Origin: Lentibacillus halodurans
GTDB taxonomy: Bacteria > Bacillota > Bacilli > Bacillales > Amphibacillaceae
Length of the DNA stretch: 64,000 bases
Direction of reading: 5' to 3'
Assembly: GCF_900112045.1 (NCBI RefSeq)
Contig: NZ_FOJW01000010.1
Coordinates: 62,001 to 126,000 of the forward strand
Both the position numbers and the translations under genes were made by a program. The first letter of the stretch is position 1. Each line of letters starts with the position of its first letter. The notes beneath the pieces were generated by a model. The model had not been told where the DNA came from, did no database searches, and saw only the letters and a list, made by a program, of their open reading frames with translations. This document shows, piece by piece, positions 42,116 to 51,056 of the stretch.

Positions 42116-43300
42116 TTATAGATATTCAACTATGGTTGATATACCTTGGCCGCCACCGATGCATAGGGTGACAAGACCATACTTTTCTCCACTTCTTTCC
42201 ATTTCATGAAGCAATTTCGTAGTGATAATTGCACCAGTAGCCCCTATAGGATGTCCTAGTGCAATGGCACCTCCATTTACATTAACTCGATCCAAATTCA
42301 GGCCTAATTCACGGATAACTGCAATCGACTGTGCCGCAAACGCCTCATTTAATTCTACAAGTCCAATATCATCCAAGGAGAGGCCAGCCTGTTTTAACGC
42401 CCTTTTTGTCGATTCCACTGGACCTATCCCCATTATGTCTGGTGAGACACCACTTACAGCCTGTGCAATAATTTTCGCTTTTGCGTTCAAACCATAGTAA
42501 TCAGCCTTTTTCTTATTCATCATTAAAAGTGCAGCTGCACCATCATTTCTTCCACTGGCATTACCTGGTGTTACACTACCCCCCTCTTTAAATACGGCCG
42601 GAAGTTTTGCCAACTTTTCCAGAGATGTAAGTCTTGGGTGTTCATCTGTATCAAAAGTAAAAGTATTTTTCTGTTCTATTACTTCATAGGGTGCAATTTC
42701 GTCTTTGAATCTTCCTTCTTTAATTGCCTTATCTGCAAGTTCTTGACTTCGATGGGCAAACTCATCCTGTTCCTTCCTGGAGATATTGTGTTTCTCAGCA
42801 AGATTCTCTGCAGTTAGTCCCATTGTCAGATCACCATAAACTTCTCTTGGTTGTGAGCATGGTTGACTTTCAGTATTCGGATCTACCAACACACCATTTC
42901 CGGCGCTGTACCCATATCTTGCATTTCGCAAATAAAACGGGGCAGTACTCATACTTTCCGAACCACCAGCTATCACGACATCATTTAAACCGAGTTTAAG
43001 CTGCATATCGGCGTTATTGATGGCTTGCAAACCTGAACCGCATTGTCGGTGAACCGTATATCCGCTAACAGTTACCGGTAAATCTGCACGTAGCGCAGCA
43101 AGTCGTCCAACGTTTGCCTGATCCTGACTTTGCTTCGACTGCCCCAAAATGACCTCATCCACCTCTGCTTCAGGTCCAAACCGCGTTAACACTTCCCGGA
43201 TTACTTTTTCTCCCAAGTAATCTGAAGTAATATTTTTCAGTGATCCTCCCATTTTTCCAACGGCTGTACGAACCGAACCTATAATATAGGATTCTTCCAT
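42116..43300 (-). CDS. Acetyl-CoA acetyltransferase / thiolase, cluster C
   Basis: The thiolase of cluster C has catalytic Cys87 (HRQCGSG), His350 (GHPIGATGA) and Cys380 (LCIGGGQG) all present in 394 residues. It lies one base after the acyl-CoA dehydrogenase stop. It is a paralogue of the cluster A thiolase (22098-23270). In this operon it would release acetyl-CoA from acetoacetyl-CoA or a longer 3-ketoacyl-CoA. Confidence 0.93.
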   Translation of the reverse strand: MEESYIIGSVRTAVGKMGGSLKNITSDYLGEKVIREVLTRFGPEAEVDEVILGQSKQSQDQANVGRLAALRADLPVTVSGYTVHRQCGSGLQAINNADMQLKLGLNDVVIAGGSESMSTAPFYLRNARYGYSAGNGVLVDPNTESQPCSQPREVYGDLTMGLTAENLAEKHNISRKEQDEFAHRSQELADKAIKEGRFKDEIAPYEVIEQKNTFTFDTDEHPRLTSLEKLAKLPAVFKEGGSVTPGNASGRNDGAAALLMMNKKKADYYGLNAKAKIIAQAVSGVSPDIMGIGPVESTKRALKQAGLSLDDIGLVELNEAFAAQSIAVIRELGLNLDRVNVNGGAIALGHPIGATGAIITTKLLHEMERSGEKYGLVTLCIGGGQGISTIVEYL

Positions 43301-43301
43301 A

Positions 43302-44462
43302 TTATCCTTCCTTTCTCTTTAACTCACGAATTAGTTCACCTGCAATAATATTTCGCTGGATCTCTGATGTGCCTTCATAGATTTTAGTAATACGTGCGTC
43401 TCGGTAGTAACGTTCAATTGGATAATCTTTCATATAACCAATTCCACCGTGGATTTGAACCGCTAAGTCAGCAATATTATTATAAACCTCCGAACCATAT
43501 AATTTGGCAATTGCTGCTTCTTTTACGACACGCTCTTTTTGATCTGTCATCCATGCAACACGATAGGTAAGTGAACGCAAAGCTTCCATTTGGAGACTAA
43601 TATCAGCAAGCATATTTTGAACGGTTTGAATTTCCAGGAGTGGCTTTCCGAACTGTTCTCGTTCATTAGCATAGTCTAAACAATGCTCTAACAGTTTCTC
43701 ACATGATCCTAAATTCCGAGCAGCGAGGCCAGCACGTCCATTTGCTAAAATCTTCAGGGCATTCACATATCCCTGTCCTTCTTCACCAAGTACATTTTCA
43801 ACAGGAACTTCCATATCTTCAAAAAAAAGCTCGGCGGAATGTGAACCACGGAGTCCCATTTTTTCTTCAACGCTTCCTAACTTAAAACCGGGAAAATCTT
43901 TCTCTACAATGAATGATGTAATGCCTTTAGCTCCTTTGGAAGGATCAGTAACTGCCATAACTGTAAATACATTAGCATCAACCGCATTTGTTATGTAGTG
44001 TTTGGAACCGTTAATGATATATTGATCCCCTTTTTTTTCAGCGGTTGTTTTCAGGTTAGCTGCATTTGACCCTGCAGCAGGCTCTGTCAGTGCAAAAGCA
44101 CCAATCCATTCTCCTGTCGCCATTTTCGGCAGATATTTCTGCTTCTGTTCTTCGTCTCCAAGCTCAACAATTCCAACACTGCCGATACCGGTGTGCGCAC
44201 CTATCAACGTCGTAAACCCATTATGTGTTTTTCCAATCTCTTCATAGATTGCACACTTACCAACCATATCAAGATCAAGTCCCCCGTATTCTTCCGGGAT
44301 ACTCAAGCTGAATAATCCCATTTCCTTGGACTTCTCGATTATTTTTTCAGGTATTTCATTATCTTCTTCAATTTTCATGGCGACCGGTTCGACTTCTTCT
44401 TTAACAAATTTACGTACATTTTCACGTAATAGCTTTATATCCTCTGGTAAATTAAAATCCAA
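43302..44462 (-). CDS. Acyl-CoA dehydrogenase, cluster C (short-chain type)
   Basis: This FAD-dependent dehydrogenase has motifs [14 protein letters not shown] (about 124-137), [20 protein letters not shown] and [15 protein letters not shown] with the catalytic Glu. The 386 residues fit the butyryl/short-branched-chain group. It starts with TTG at 44462, eight bases after GGGGGA, and follows the enoyl-CoA hydratase by 18 bases. Electrons would pass to ETF, whose alpha gene in this window is broken. Confidence 0.92.
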   Translation of the reverse strand: MDFNLPEDIKLLRENVRKFVKEEVEPVAMKIEEDNEIPEKIIEKSKEMGLFSLSIPEEYGGLDLDMVGKCAIYEEIGKTHNGFTTLIGAHTGIGSVGIVELGDEEQKQKYLPKMATGEWIGAFALTEPAAGSNAANLKTTAEKKGDQYIINGSKHYITNAVDANVFTVMAVTDPSKGAKGITSFIVEKDFPGFKLGSVEEKMGLRGSHSAELFFEDMEVPVENVLGEEGQGYVNALKILANGRAGLAARNLGSCEKLLEHCLDYANEREQFGKPLLEIQTVQNMLADISLQMEALRSLTYRVAWMTDQKERVVKEAAIAKLYGSEVYNNIADLAVQIHGGIGYMKDYPIERYYRDARITKIYEGTSEIQRNIIAGELIRELKRKEG

Positions 44463-44480
44463 TTTAATCTTCCCCCTTCT

Positions 44481-45263
44481 TCATTTGTTCTGAAATTCAG
44501 CTTTTCGTTTTTCAATAAATGCCCTTGTTCCTTCTTTTTTGTCCTCTGTTCCAAAAACGACTGCCTGTGAAATTTTTTCCAACCACATTGCCGTTCCTTC
44601 ATCCAAATCATACCCCTTGTGAACAGCCATTTTGGCAAGCTGAATGGCAACAGGGCCTTTTTTCAAGATTTTTCCTGCAACTATTTTCGCTTCACCTGTT
44701 AAATCTTCCACTTCCTGAACGAAATAGTTCGCCAAACCAATACGCTCTGCTTCTTTCCCATCAATCATTTTTCCGGTTAATATCATATCTAATGCTCGCC
44801 CTTTGCCAATTATCCTTGCCATACGCTGTGTCCCGCCTGCTCCGGGAATGATACCCAAATTTAGTTCCGGAAGACCAATTTTTGCTTGTTTGGCAGCAAT
44901 GCGTATATCACAAGCCATTGCCAGTTCACAGCCTCCACCTAATGCATAGCCATTTACTAATGCGATCGTAGCCTTGTTTAAGCTTTCTATTTTGTCATAA
45001 AGCCCTTGCATGCCAGGAACTAATGCTTCTAACGGCTTTTTGTCATGTAATTGCTTAATGTCTGCTCCTGCAGCAAAGGATTTTTTTCCTTCACCTTGAA
45101 TAATCACTACTTTTATGTCTTCGTCCTTTTCTGCTTCGTCAATCGCTTTCTCAATTTCTGAAAGCATCGCTGCATCCAGGGCATTACGGGATTCTGGCCG
45201 ATTTAATGTCAACCAGAAAATACCTTCTTCTTTTTCCACACGTACATTTTCATACTGACTCAT
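44481..45263 (-). CDS. Enoyl-CoA hydratase (crotonase family)
   Basis: This S-specific enoyl-CoA hydratase has the oxyanion-hole motifs FAAGADIKQL (about 62-71) and NGYALGGGCELAMACDIRIAA, and the first catalytic Glu in GLPELNLGIIPGAGG. At the position of the second catalytic Glu of rat hydratase (AMEMVLTG) it reads ALDMILTG, an Asp seen in other bacterial members. ATG 45263 gives 260 residues, the family norm, with AGAGGGGG upstream; further upstream starts overlap the preceding gene. Confidence 0.9.
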   Translation of the reverse strand: MSQYENVRVEKEEGIFWLTLNRPESRNALDAAMLSEIEKAIDEAEKDEDIKVVIIQGEGKKSFAAGADIKQLHDKKPLEALVPGMQGLYDKIESLNKATIALVNGYALGGGCELAMACDIRIAAKQAKIGLPELNLGIIPGAGGTQRMARIIGKGRALDMILTGKMIDGKEAERIGLANYFVQEVEDLTGEAKIVAGKILKKGPVAIQLAKMAVHKGYDLDEGTAMWLEKISQAVVFGTEDKKEGTRAFIEKRKAEFQNK

Positions 45264-45276
45264 CATATCCCCCTCT

Positions 45277-46122
45277 TTATGAATAGTTATAGAACCCGCT
45301 GCCACTTTTCTTGCCAAGCCTTCCAGCTTTTACATACTTTGTTAGGATTGGTGATGGCCGGTATTTCTCACCTAAAGTTTCATGCAGGTATTCGATGTTG
45401 CGCAGTCTCGAATCCAGACCAACTAAATCTGCAAGTTCCAAGGGGCCCATCGGATGATTAAGTCCAAGCTTCATCGCCTTATCAATATCCATCGCACTTG
45501 CCACACCTTCCATTAACATATTCATCGCCTCGTTACCAATAAGACAATTCATTCTGGAAGTGACAAATCCCGGGAATTCATTTACTTCTACTGCTTCTTT
45601 ATTCATTTGTTCTGAAACGTTCATAACTTTGCTAACCGTTTCATCTGATGTATCCAAACCACGAATCACTTCGATTAACTTCATTTTATGAACTGGATTA
45701 AAGAAGTGCATTGCTACTACATTGTCAGATCTGTTTGTTTGTGCCCCAATTTCAGTCGGGCTCATCGTTGAAGTATTTGTAGCCAAAATAGCCTCTGGTT
45801 TACAAATTTTATCCAGCTGTTGAAAAACCTGAACTTTTAAATCTATCTTTTCCAGTACAGCTTCGACTACAATATCGGAATCCTTAGCGGCTGTTTCCAA
45901 ATCCGTATCATATTGAAGATTCTCCTTCGCTTGCTGATAAATGGATTCTTTTAAAAAGCCTTTTTTATAACCTCCTTCCATCAAATTCTCAATATCTGTT
46001 TTCGCTTTTTGAAGAATATCCTCTTTAATGTCACTTACATAAACTTTAAAACCAGCAATTGCAAACGCATATGCGATTCCTTTTCCCATTACTCCTGATC
46101 CAACGACAGTTGCTTGCTTCAT
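45277..46122 (-). CDS. 3-hydroxyacyl-CoA (3-hydroxybutyryl-CoA) dehydrogenase
   Basis: This soluble HAD-type enzyme oxidises (S)-3-hydroxyacyl-CoA with NAD+. The Rossmann motif is VGSGVMGKGIAYAFAIAG (about 7-24), the catalytic His lies in AMHFFNPVHKMKLIEVIRG and the C-terminal domain holds GLNHPMGPLELADLVGLD. The 281 residues match single-domain HBD. It is followed by the crotonase gene with a short gap and preceded by the TRAP permease. Confidence 0.93.
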   Translation of the reverse strand: MKQATVVGSGVMGKGIAYAFAIAGFKVYVSDIKEDILQKAKTDIENLMEGGYKKGFLKESIYQQAKENLQYDTDLETAAKDSDIVVEAVLEKIDLKVQVFQQLDKICKPEAILATNTSTMSPTEIGAQTNRSDNVVAMHFFNPVHKMKLIEVIRGLDTSDETVSKVMNVSEQMNKEAVEVNEFPGFVTSRMNCLIGNEAMNMLMEGVASAMDIDKAMKLGLNHPMGPLELADLVGLDSRLRNIEYLHETLGEKYRPSPILTKYVKAGRLGKKSGSGFYNYS

Positions 46123-46124
46123 TG

Positions 46125-48089
46125 TTACATCTCCTTTGCTTCCTCCGTAGTTTTTTCAAGTAAAGTTTTTTTCGAATGCTTCTGCAGCAAATAAATTCCT
46201 ACTAATGTAACAACACCAATGATGTCTGTGTATATTTCCGGTATGACCATTGTCAAGGAGCCGGCAAACAGAGTAACACGTTCATACCAGAAAGTATGGC
46301 GCAGCATCCACCCCTCTGAAGCACATGCAATTCCAATAACACCGATAATAGCAGTCAGAACCGACAGAACAATTTCAGAAATGTCACCAATAAGTAAAAG
46401 TTGTTCCCCATACACAAATAAATATGGAACAATATAAGCGGCTATTCCCATTCGTACTGCAGTTAATCCGGTTTTCATTGGTTCAGAACCAGCTATTCCA
46501 GCTGCAGCAAATGCTGCCAGGGATACTGGTGGGGTTATATTCGATAACGCTGCAAAATAAAATACAAATAAATGTGCTGAAATGGGTGTAACACCTAAAT
46601 CAACTAATGCAGGAATGGTCAATGGAACTTGAACAATATAAGCAGCAACAGTTGGAAGACCCATACCCAAAATAATGCTTGCAATCATTGTAAAAAGCAA
46701 AGCGATTATTAGAACCCCACCGGAAAAGTCAATAATCAGACTGCTAAACTTAAGTCCAATTCCAGTTAAACTAATCATACCGACAATTAATCCTGCAACA
46801 GCACAGGCAATGGCCGTTTCCAATGATGCTTTCGCGCCAATATCTAAAGCCTTAATAATCTGTTTCCAGGAAAGACGTGTGGTGGGTTGAACCGCTGCTA
46901 CAAGTATGGTTGAGATAATGGCATAAAGTCCTGCTTTCATTGGTGAACTACCTCCAACAAGAAAGACAACAATAATGACAAGAGGGATTAAAAAAAGAAA
47001 CCCTTTTTTAAATACACTCCAGAAATTTGGGAGCTCCTCTTTCTTTAACCCTTTCATCCCATTTCTTCTTGCTCTTAAGTCCACCTGAATAAACAAGGAT
47101 ACATAATAGAGAAGGGAAGGAATTATCGCAGCAACTGCTAGCTCCATATAAGGCACTCCTAAGTAGGCAGCAATGATAAAAGCAGATGCTCCCATAATAG
47201 GTGGCATAAGTTGTCCACCAGTTGAGGATACTGCTTCCACCGCTCCGGCAAAGTGTTTCCGATAACCCGTCTTCTTCATCAAAGGAATCGTAAACGCTCC
47301 AGTCGTAGCAGTGTTAGCAACTGCACTTCCTGATATTGTTCCTAAAACAGAACTTGCCACAACGGCCGTCTTGGCCGGTCCCCCCCGATTTTTCCCCATT
47401 CCTGCGACAGAAATATCAATGAAGAAATTCCCTGCACCAGAAACCTCCAAGAATTTTCCAAACAGGATAAATAGAAAGATAAAAGTTGCCGATATACCAA
47501 GCGCCGTACCAAATACACCAGAAACAGTAAAAAATAAATGGTCCATAATCCACATTGGTGTAAATTCGCGATGTCCAAGTCCTCCACTAATCAAATGACC
47601 CCAAAAGCCATAGACTAAAAAAAGGATAGCCAAAATAACCAACGTATTCCCTATAACCCTCCTCGTAGCCTCCATTAACGTAAACATAGCTACAAATCCA
47701 AGTATGATCTCAAATCCTGTCAATTGTTCAATATAGCTCATTCTGGATTGAATTTCCTGACCATTAAAAATAAAATAAGAATAAGAGATAAAGGATAGAA
47801 TAATGAGTATCCAATCATACCAAGGAATAGTTTTCCCTTTCCCTGCTTTTTTGCCAGGCTTATAAATTGCAAATACTAGAATTAAAGCAAAACCTAAGTG
47901 GGCAGAACGCTGAAGAATGGACTCGAAGATACCGAACAAACCCGTATATAAGTGAAAAATCGACATACAGATCGCAACAACTGATATTATTTTTCCGACT
48001 GTTCCTTTTAGCACTCGAGACTTTACATTCGTTTCTGCGGAATCTTCTTGTTGAGTTTCATTCCAATCAGCGTAATTGTTCTCCTGCAT
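46125..48089 (-). CDS. TRAP transporter fused permease (TAXI type), cluster C
   Basis: This is the second fused DctQM permease in the window. The 654 residues have N-terminal helices, then FLEVSGAGNFFIDISVAGMGKNRGGPA, SGSAVANTATTGAFTIPLMKKTGYRK and LGMGLPTVAAYIVQVPLTIPAL. It aligns along its length with 33143-35125 but is clearly divergent, so the two transporters probably take different acids. It lies two bases before the HBD gene (46122) and 37 bases after its TAXI binding protein. Confidence 0.92.
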   Translation of the reverse strand: MQENNYADWNETQQEDSAETNVKSRVLKGTVGKIISVVAICMSIFHLYTGLFGIFESILQRSAHLGFALILVFAIYKPGKKAGKGKTIPWYDWILIILSFISYSYFIFNGQEIQSRMSYIEQLTGFEIILGFVAMFTLMEATRRVIGNTLVILAILFLVYGFWGHLISGGLGHREFTPMWIMDHLFFTVSGVFGTALGISATFIFLFILFGKFLEVSGAGNFFIDISVAGMGKNRGGPAKTAVVASSVLGTISGSAVANTATTGAFTIPLMKKTGYRKHFAGAVEAVSSTGGQLMPPIMGASAFIIAAYLGVPYMELAVAAIIPSLLYYVSLFIQVDLRARRNGMKGLKKEELPNFWSVFKKGFLFLIPLVIIVVFLVGGSSPMKAGLYAIISTILVAAVQPTTRLSWKQIIKALDIGAKASLETAIACAVAGLIVGMISLTGIGLKFSSLIIDFSGGVLIIALLFTMIASIILGMGLPTVAAYIVQVPLTIPALVDLGVTPISAHLFVFYFAALSNITPPVSLAAFAAAGIAGSEPMKTGLTAVRMGIAAYIVPYLFVYGEQLLLIGDISEIVLSVLTAIIGVIGIACASEGWMLRHTFWYERVTLFAGSLTMVIPEIYTDIIGVVTLVGIYLLQKHSKKTLLEKTTEEAKEM

Positions 48090-48126
48090 ATGTCCTCACC
48101 CTCCTTTGGCGGTAGCCTTGAATAAC

Positions 48127-49119
48127 TTATTCCAAGGCCCCTACCTCTTTGTAGTATTTCTCTGCACCTGGGTGAAGTACACCTACATTATTCTCAGCGG
48201 AGTATTCCGCATCAAATTCAGCCATAACTGGTGAAATGTTTTCCCACGCCTCTCTTTCTTCCACAATCATTTTCGTTAATTCATAAATGTCTTCTTCGCT
48301 CATTAAGTCATTATTTGTCAATAGAACGGTGTATCCAGCAGTTGTTACAATATCTTCTTCCTGGTTAGGATACGTACCTGCTTCTATGGTGTATTCCAAA
48401 TACCCTTCATTTTTGTCATGCAATGCACTGGCAATTTCTTCTCCGATTGGAATTAAGCGAATCCCCAAGGTTGTGTCTAATTCCTGAATGGTTGAAGCCG
48501 GTGCTGCTAACATGTTCGAAATCGCATCAATATGACCATCACGGAGTAAATCTGCTGCATCAGAAGTACCTACATATTCAATCCCGCTAAGATCGTCATA
48601 ACTCATTCCTACCGTTTCCAAAACATCCTGAAATGCAAGTTCCCCACTGTACCCTTTGATACCAGGGCTAACCGTTTTCCCAGCTAAGTCCTCAATACTA
48701 TAAATATCAGAATCTTCCCTTACCACGAGATGCAAAACATTTGGGTAAAGCGTTGCAACTGTACTTACATTCGTAATTGGTTCTTCAAATTGATTTTCTC
48801 CATTTAATGCTTCTGGTACGGTTTGACCATTGCTAAAAGCAATATGGTATGTACCTTGGCCTAGTCCTAATAGATTGGATATAGATCCACCTTCAATAAT
48901 TGATGTGGAAGAGTCCGGATAAATCTCTGTCATCTTATCAGACATTGCTCCTGCCAATGTATACCAAAACCCGCCCTCTGTAGCAGCTCCGAATGAAATT
49001 TCAGATGGTGTTCCTCCATCTTCTTCCCCTGCTTCTTCCGAGCTGGAGTCAGATGAGCAGCCTGCTAAAAGAGCCATAACAATAAAAACTCCTGGTAGTA
49101 ACTCAATAATTCTTTTCAT
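48127..49119 (-). CDS. TAXI-family TRAP solute-binding lipoprotein, cluster C
   Basis: This is the binding protein for the adjacent permease. Signal peptide with lipobox LLAGCSS (Cys21), then an acidic Ser-rich linker and the TAXI core ISFGAATEGGFWYTLAGAMSDKM. It ends GVLHPGAEKYYKE like its cluster B counterpart. The length is 330 residues. The ligand pocket segment differs from cluster B, which agrees with a different organic acid; the ligand is unknown. Confidence 0.92.
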   Translation of the reverse strand: MKRIIELLPGVFIVMALLAGCSSDSSSEEAGEEDGGTPSEISFGAATEGGFWYTLAGAMSDKMTEIYPDSSTSIIEGGSISNLLGLGQGTYHIAFSNGQTVPEALNGENQFEEPITNVSTVATLYPNVLHLVVREDSDIYSIEDLAGKTVSPGIKGYSGELAFQDVLETVGMSYDDLSGIEYVGTSDAADLLRDGHIDAISNMLAAPASTIQELDTTLGIRLIPIGEEIASALHDKNEGYLEYTIEAGTYPNQEEDIVTTAGYTVLLTNNDLMSEEDIYELTKMIVEEREAWENISPVMAEFDAEYSAENNVGVLHPGAEKYYKEVGALE

Positions 49120-49141
49120 ATCCCTTTTCCTCCCATAAGCA

Positions 49142-49786
49142 TTATGTCGTAATTTTCTCTTTAAATTTAGTCCCTGTAATTTTCCTTAATTCATCTATTG
49201 AAATATCCGATAATATCTCAGAAAGTTCAGGACCATAATCCGTAAATTTAAATACTGCATGTTCAGTAACTAGCATATCCGCCTTTCTAACTCCATTGCT
49301 TGGAAACGTTAATTCATTTATCAACTTTGGCTGACCATTTTTTGCCTGATGAGTCGATGCAAGAATAATCTTCTTGGCACCAGCTACTAGATCCATTGCA
49401 CCGCCAACTCCCAGAATCGTTTTTCCTGGGATAGTCCAATTGGCAATTTCACCATACCGATCTACCTGAAGAGCACCTAGAACGGCAACATCCACATGTC
49501 CGCCGCGAATCATCACGAAGGAATCCGAACTGTCAAACAATGATGCACCTTTATCCATTGTAATCGGTTTCTTACTTGCGCTAATTAAATCCATGTTAAT
49601 GTGCTCTTCATCTGGTGTCGGTCCAATTCCGAGCAAACCATTCTCAGACTGCAAATAAACTTTCTTTCCATTCAGATAGTCAGGTATTAATGTTGGAATT
49701 CCGACTCCAAGATTGACAATTGATCCTTCTTCAAGCTCTTCAGCAACCTTTTTAGCTATCTTAATGCGATCAAATCGACTCAACAT
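49142..49786 (-). CDS. 3-oxoacid CoA-transferase subunit B
   Basis: This is the catalytic subunit of a class I CoA-transferase (succinyl/acetate/butyrate:3-oxoacid type). The active-site Glu48 is in the SENG motif (YLQSENGLLGIGPTP), and the GGAMDLVAGAKKIILASTH block follows. The 214 residues match ScoB/AtoA. Its start overlaps the end of subunit A by 17 bases. In cluster C it replaces an ATP-dependent ligase, activating the imported acid by CoA exchange. Confidence 0.93.
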   Translation of the reverse strand: MLSRFDRIKIAKKVAEELEEGSIVNLGVGIPTLIPDYLNGKKVYLQSENGLLGIGPTPDEEHINMDLISASKKPITMDKGASLFDSSDSFVMIRGGHVDVAVLGALQVDRYGEIANWTIPGKTILGVGGAMDLVAGAKKIILASTHQAKNGQPKLINELTFPSNGVRKADMLVTEHAVFKFTDYGPELSEILSDISIDELRKITGTKFKEKITT

Positions 49787-50456
49787 AAACCCCTCCTTGT
49801 TTCATGTATTTATTTTTTACCAGGTAATCGACGTATACATGAGGTGTTACTATATCATGGGGAGAAATTTCTCCGACTTCTACAATTTCGTCAACCTCTG
49901 CAATTACGATGTTTCCTGCTGCAGCCATTACAGGGTTGAAATTCCTTGCCGTATGGTCGTATATCAGGTTCCCTAATGTATCCGCTTTCAAAGCCTTTAT
50001 AATAGATACGTCTCCTTTTATTGCTTTTTCAAGGATATACCTTTCACCATCGATGTTTTTCTCTTCTTTTCCCTCAGCTATTTTTGTTCCAACGGCAGTC
50101 TTTGTATAAAAACCCCCAATACCTGCTCCAGCACAGCGGATCGCTTCGGCAAGTGTCCCTTGTGGTATTAGGTCAATTTTCAATTCGCCGGAATTCCAGG
50201 CCGATACAGCATCCCGATTTGTTGTAAAATAGGATCCAACTGCTTTTTTTAAACAGCCGGCCAAAAGCAATTTCCCAAGTCCTCTGTCGGATTCTCCCAA
50301 ATTATTGCTCACTACCGTCAAATCTTTCTTATCCGATTCAGCTAGTTCATCAAGTATGGTAAGGGGTGTACCAGACAATCCGAAACCACCGACTAATAAG
50401 GTATCTCCGTCATTAATGAATTGAAGCGCTTCACTAGAATTAATTAATTTGCTCAT
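49770..50456 (-). CDS. 3-oxoacid CoA-transferase subunit A
   Basis: This CoA-binding subunit has the N-terminal glycine-rich motif GDTLLVGGFGLSGTPLTIL (about 17-35) and GAGIGGFYTKTAVGT near 115-129. The 228 residues match ScoA/AtoD. It is the first gene of the cluster C operon, with GGAGGGG before the ATG and a good promoter 70 bases upstream. Whether the donor is succinyl-CoA or acetyl-CoA cannot be decided from the sequence. Confidence 0.93.
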   Translation of the reverse strand: MSKLINSSEALQFINDGDTLLVGGFGLSGTPLTILDELAESDKKDLTVVSNNLGESDRGLGKLLLAGCLKKAVGSYFTTNRDAVSAWNSGELKIDLIPQGTLAEAIRCAGAGIGGFYTKTAVGTKIAEGKEEKNIDGERYILEKAIKGDVSIIKALKADTLGNLIYDHTARNFNPVMAAAGNIVIAEVDEIVEVGEISPHDIVTPHVYVDYLVKNKYMKQGGVYVESI

Positions 50457-50491
50457 CTATTTTCACCCCTCCGCGAATTCATTCTACATAT

Positions 50492-50507
50492 CGGAATGAT
50501 CATTCTG
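50492..50507. promoter_or_regulatory. Palindromic operator upstream of the cluster C operon
   Basis: CGGAATGATCATTCTG contains the perfect 12-bp palindrome GAATGATCATTC (50494-50505). A neighbouring CATTC at 50479-50493 adds another half-site. It lies between the promoter and the start of CoA-transferase subunit A, where IclR or another regulator could act. Confidence 0.5.
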
Positions 50508-50525
50508 CATTTTTGATTAGTTTGA

Positions 50526-50554
50526 ATTGTACTGGAAAAGTTTTCATAAGTCAA
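50526..50554 (-). promoter_or_regulatory. Sigma-A promoter of the cluster C operon
   Basis: On the minus strand TTGACT (50554-50549) and TACAAT (50531-50526) are separated by exactly 17 bases, about 70 bases before the first gene. The palindrome at 50492-50507 lies just downstream of the expected transcription start. Confidence 0.65.
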
Positions 50555-50614
50555 CTTTTATTTTTAATTTTTAAACTAGATGAATTAATTTGAATATTAC
50601 CCTATTTGCCATTT

Positions 50615-50652
50615 AAAAAAGGTCTATCTCTTAATTAGAAATAGACCTTTTT
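50615..50652 (-). terminator. Terminator of a small upstream transcript
   Basis: A/T-flanked inverted repeat AAAAAAGGTCTAT / ATAGACCTTTTT, terminator-like on both strands. On the minus strand it lies directly after the small frames at 50667-50783 and insulates the cluster C promoter. Confidence 0.75.
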
Positions 50653-50666
50653 CTAATGCAGACAAT

Positions 50667-50783
50667 TTATTTATAAACGTCTTTCTGAATAGAAAAAAAT
50701 AACCGCCCCACGATCATGAGTGCGATCACTTCCTTCAATTCTAAACACCGTATGGTCAGCCATTCTTTAGAATAGTTCTTCAT
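50667..50783 (-). CDS. Possible small protein (38 residues) before a terminator
   Basis: The frame 50667-50783 encodes 38 residues (MKNYSKEWLTIRCLELKEVI... then a hydrophobic LMIVGRLFF segment). A second frame in the same stretch (50671-50763) encodes 30 residues beginning MADHTVFRIEGSDRTHDRGA. Neither has a strong ribosome site, but the terminator directly downstream implies a transcript. I do not recognise either; it could equally be an RNA or a relic. Confidence 0.25.
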   Translation of the reverse strand: MKNYSKEWLTIRCLELKEVIALMIVGRLFFSIQKDVYK

Positions 50784-50935
50784 AATACTAGAAGAAAAAT
50801 TTCACTGCAGCTTGAAGCATTCAGGAGCGTTTCCATATGGTGATTTTTGAAACAGAAAACAATGCCAGGAAGTTACGAGGGAGACGTGGATATATTATAA
50901 GGATTAACTTGGATCATCATTTCAGCAGAAATTTT

Positions 50936-50968
50936 AAGAGCAGGGATGATAGCATCCTGCTCTTTTTA
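50936..50968 (+). terminator. Hairpin with T tract
   Basis: AAGAGCAGG...CCTGCTC followed by TTTTTATT forms a terminator on the plus strand with one bulge. No clear plus-strand gene precedes it; on the minus strand it lies downstream of the broken SDR at 51057. Confidence 0.55.
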
Positions 50969-51056
50969 TTGAAAAAGTATACTGTTAAAGTATTGAATGC
51001 AGCACATATTTTATGAATTCACATTAGCTCATGTACAGGCAGATGGTGAACTCAGC

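Noticed and set aside
50494-50505. FadR-type box upstream of CoA-transferase
   Set aside because: GAATGATCATTC lacks the central bases of the Bacillus FadR site (TGAATGA-N4-TCATTCA), so only a generic palindrome is claimed.
50838-51014. 58-codon plus-strand frame
   Set aside because: It runs through a terminator hairpin, has no ribosome site and no recognisable features.
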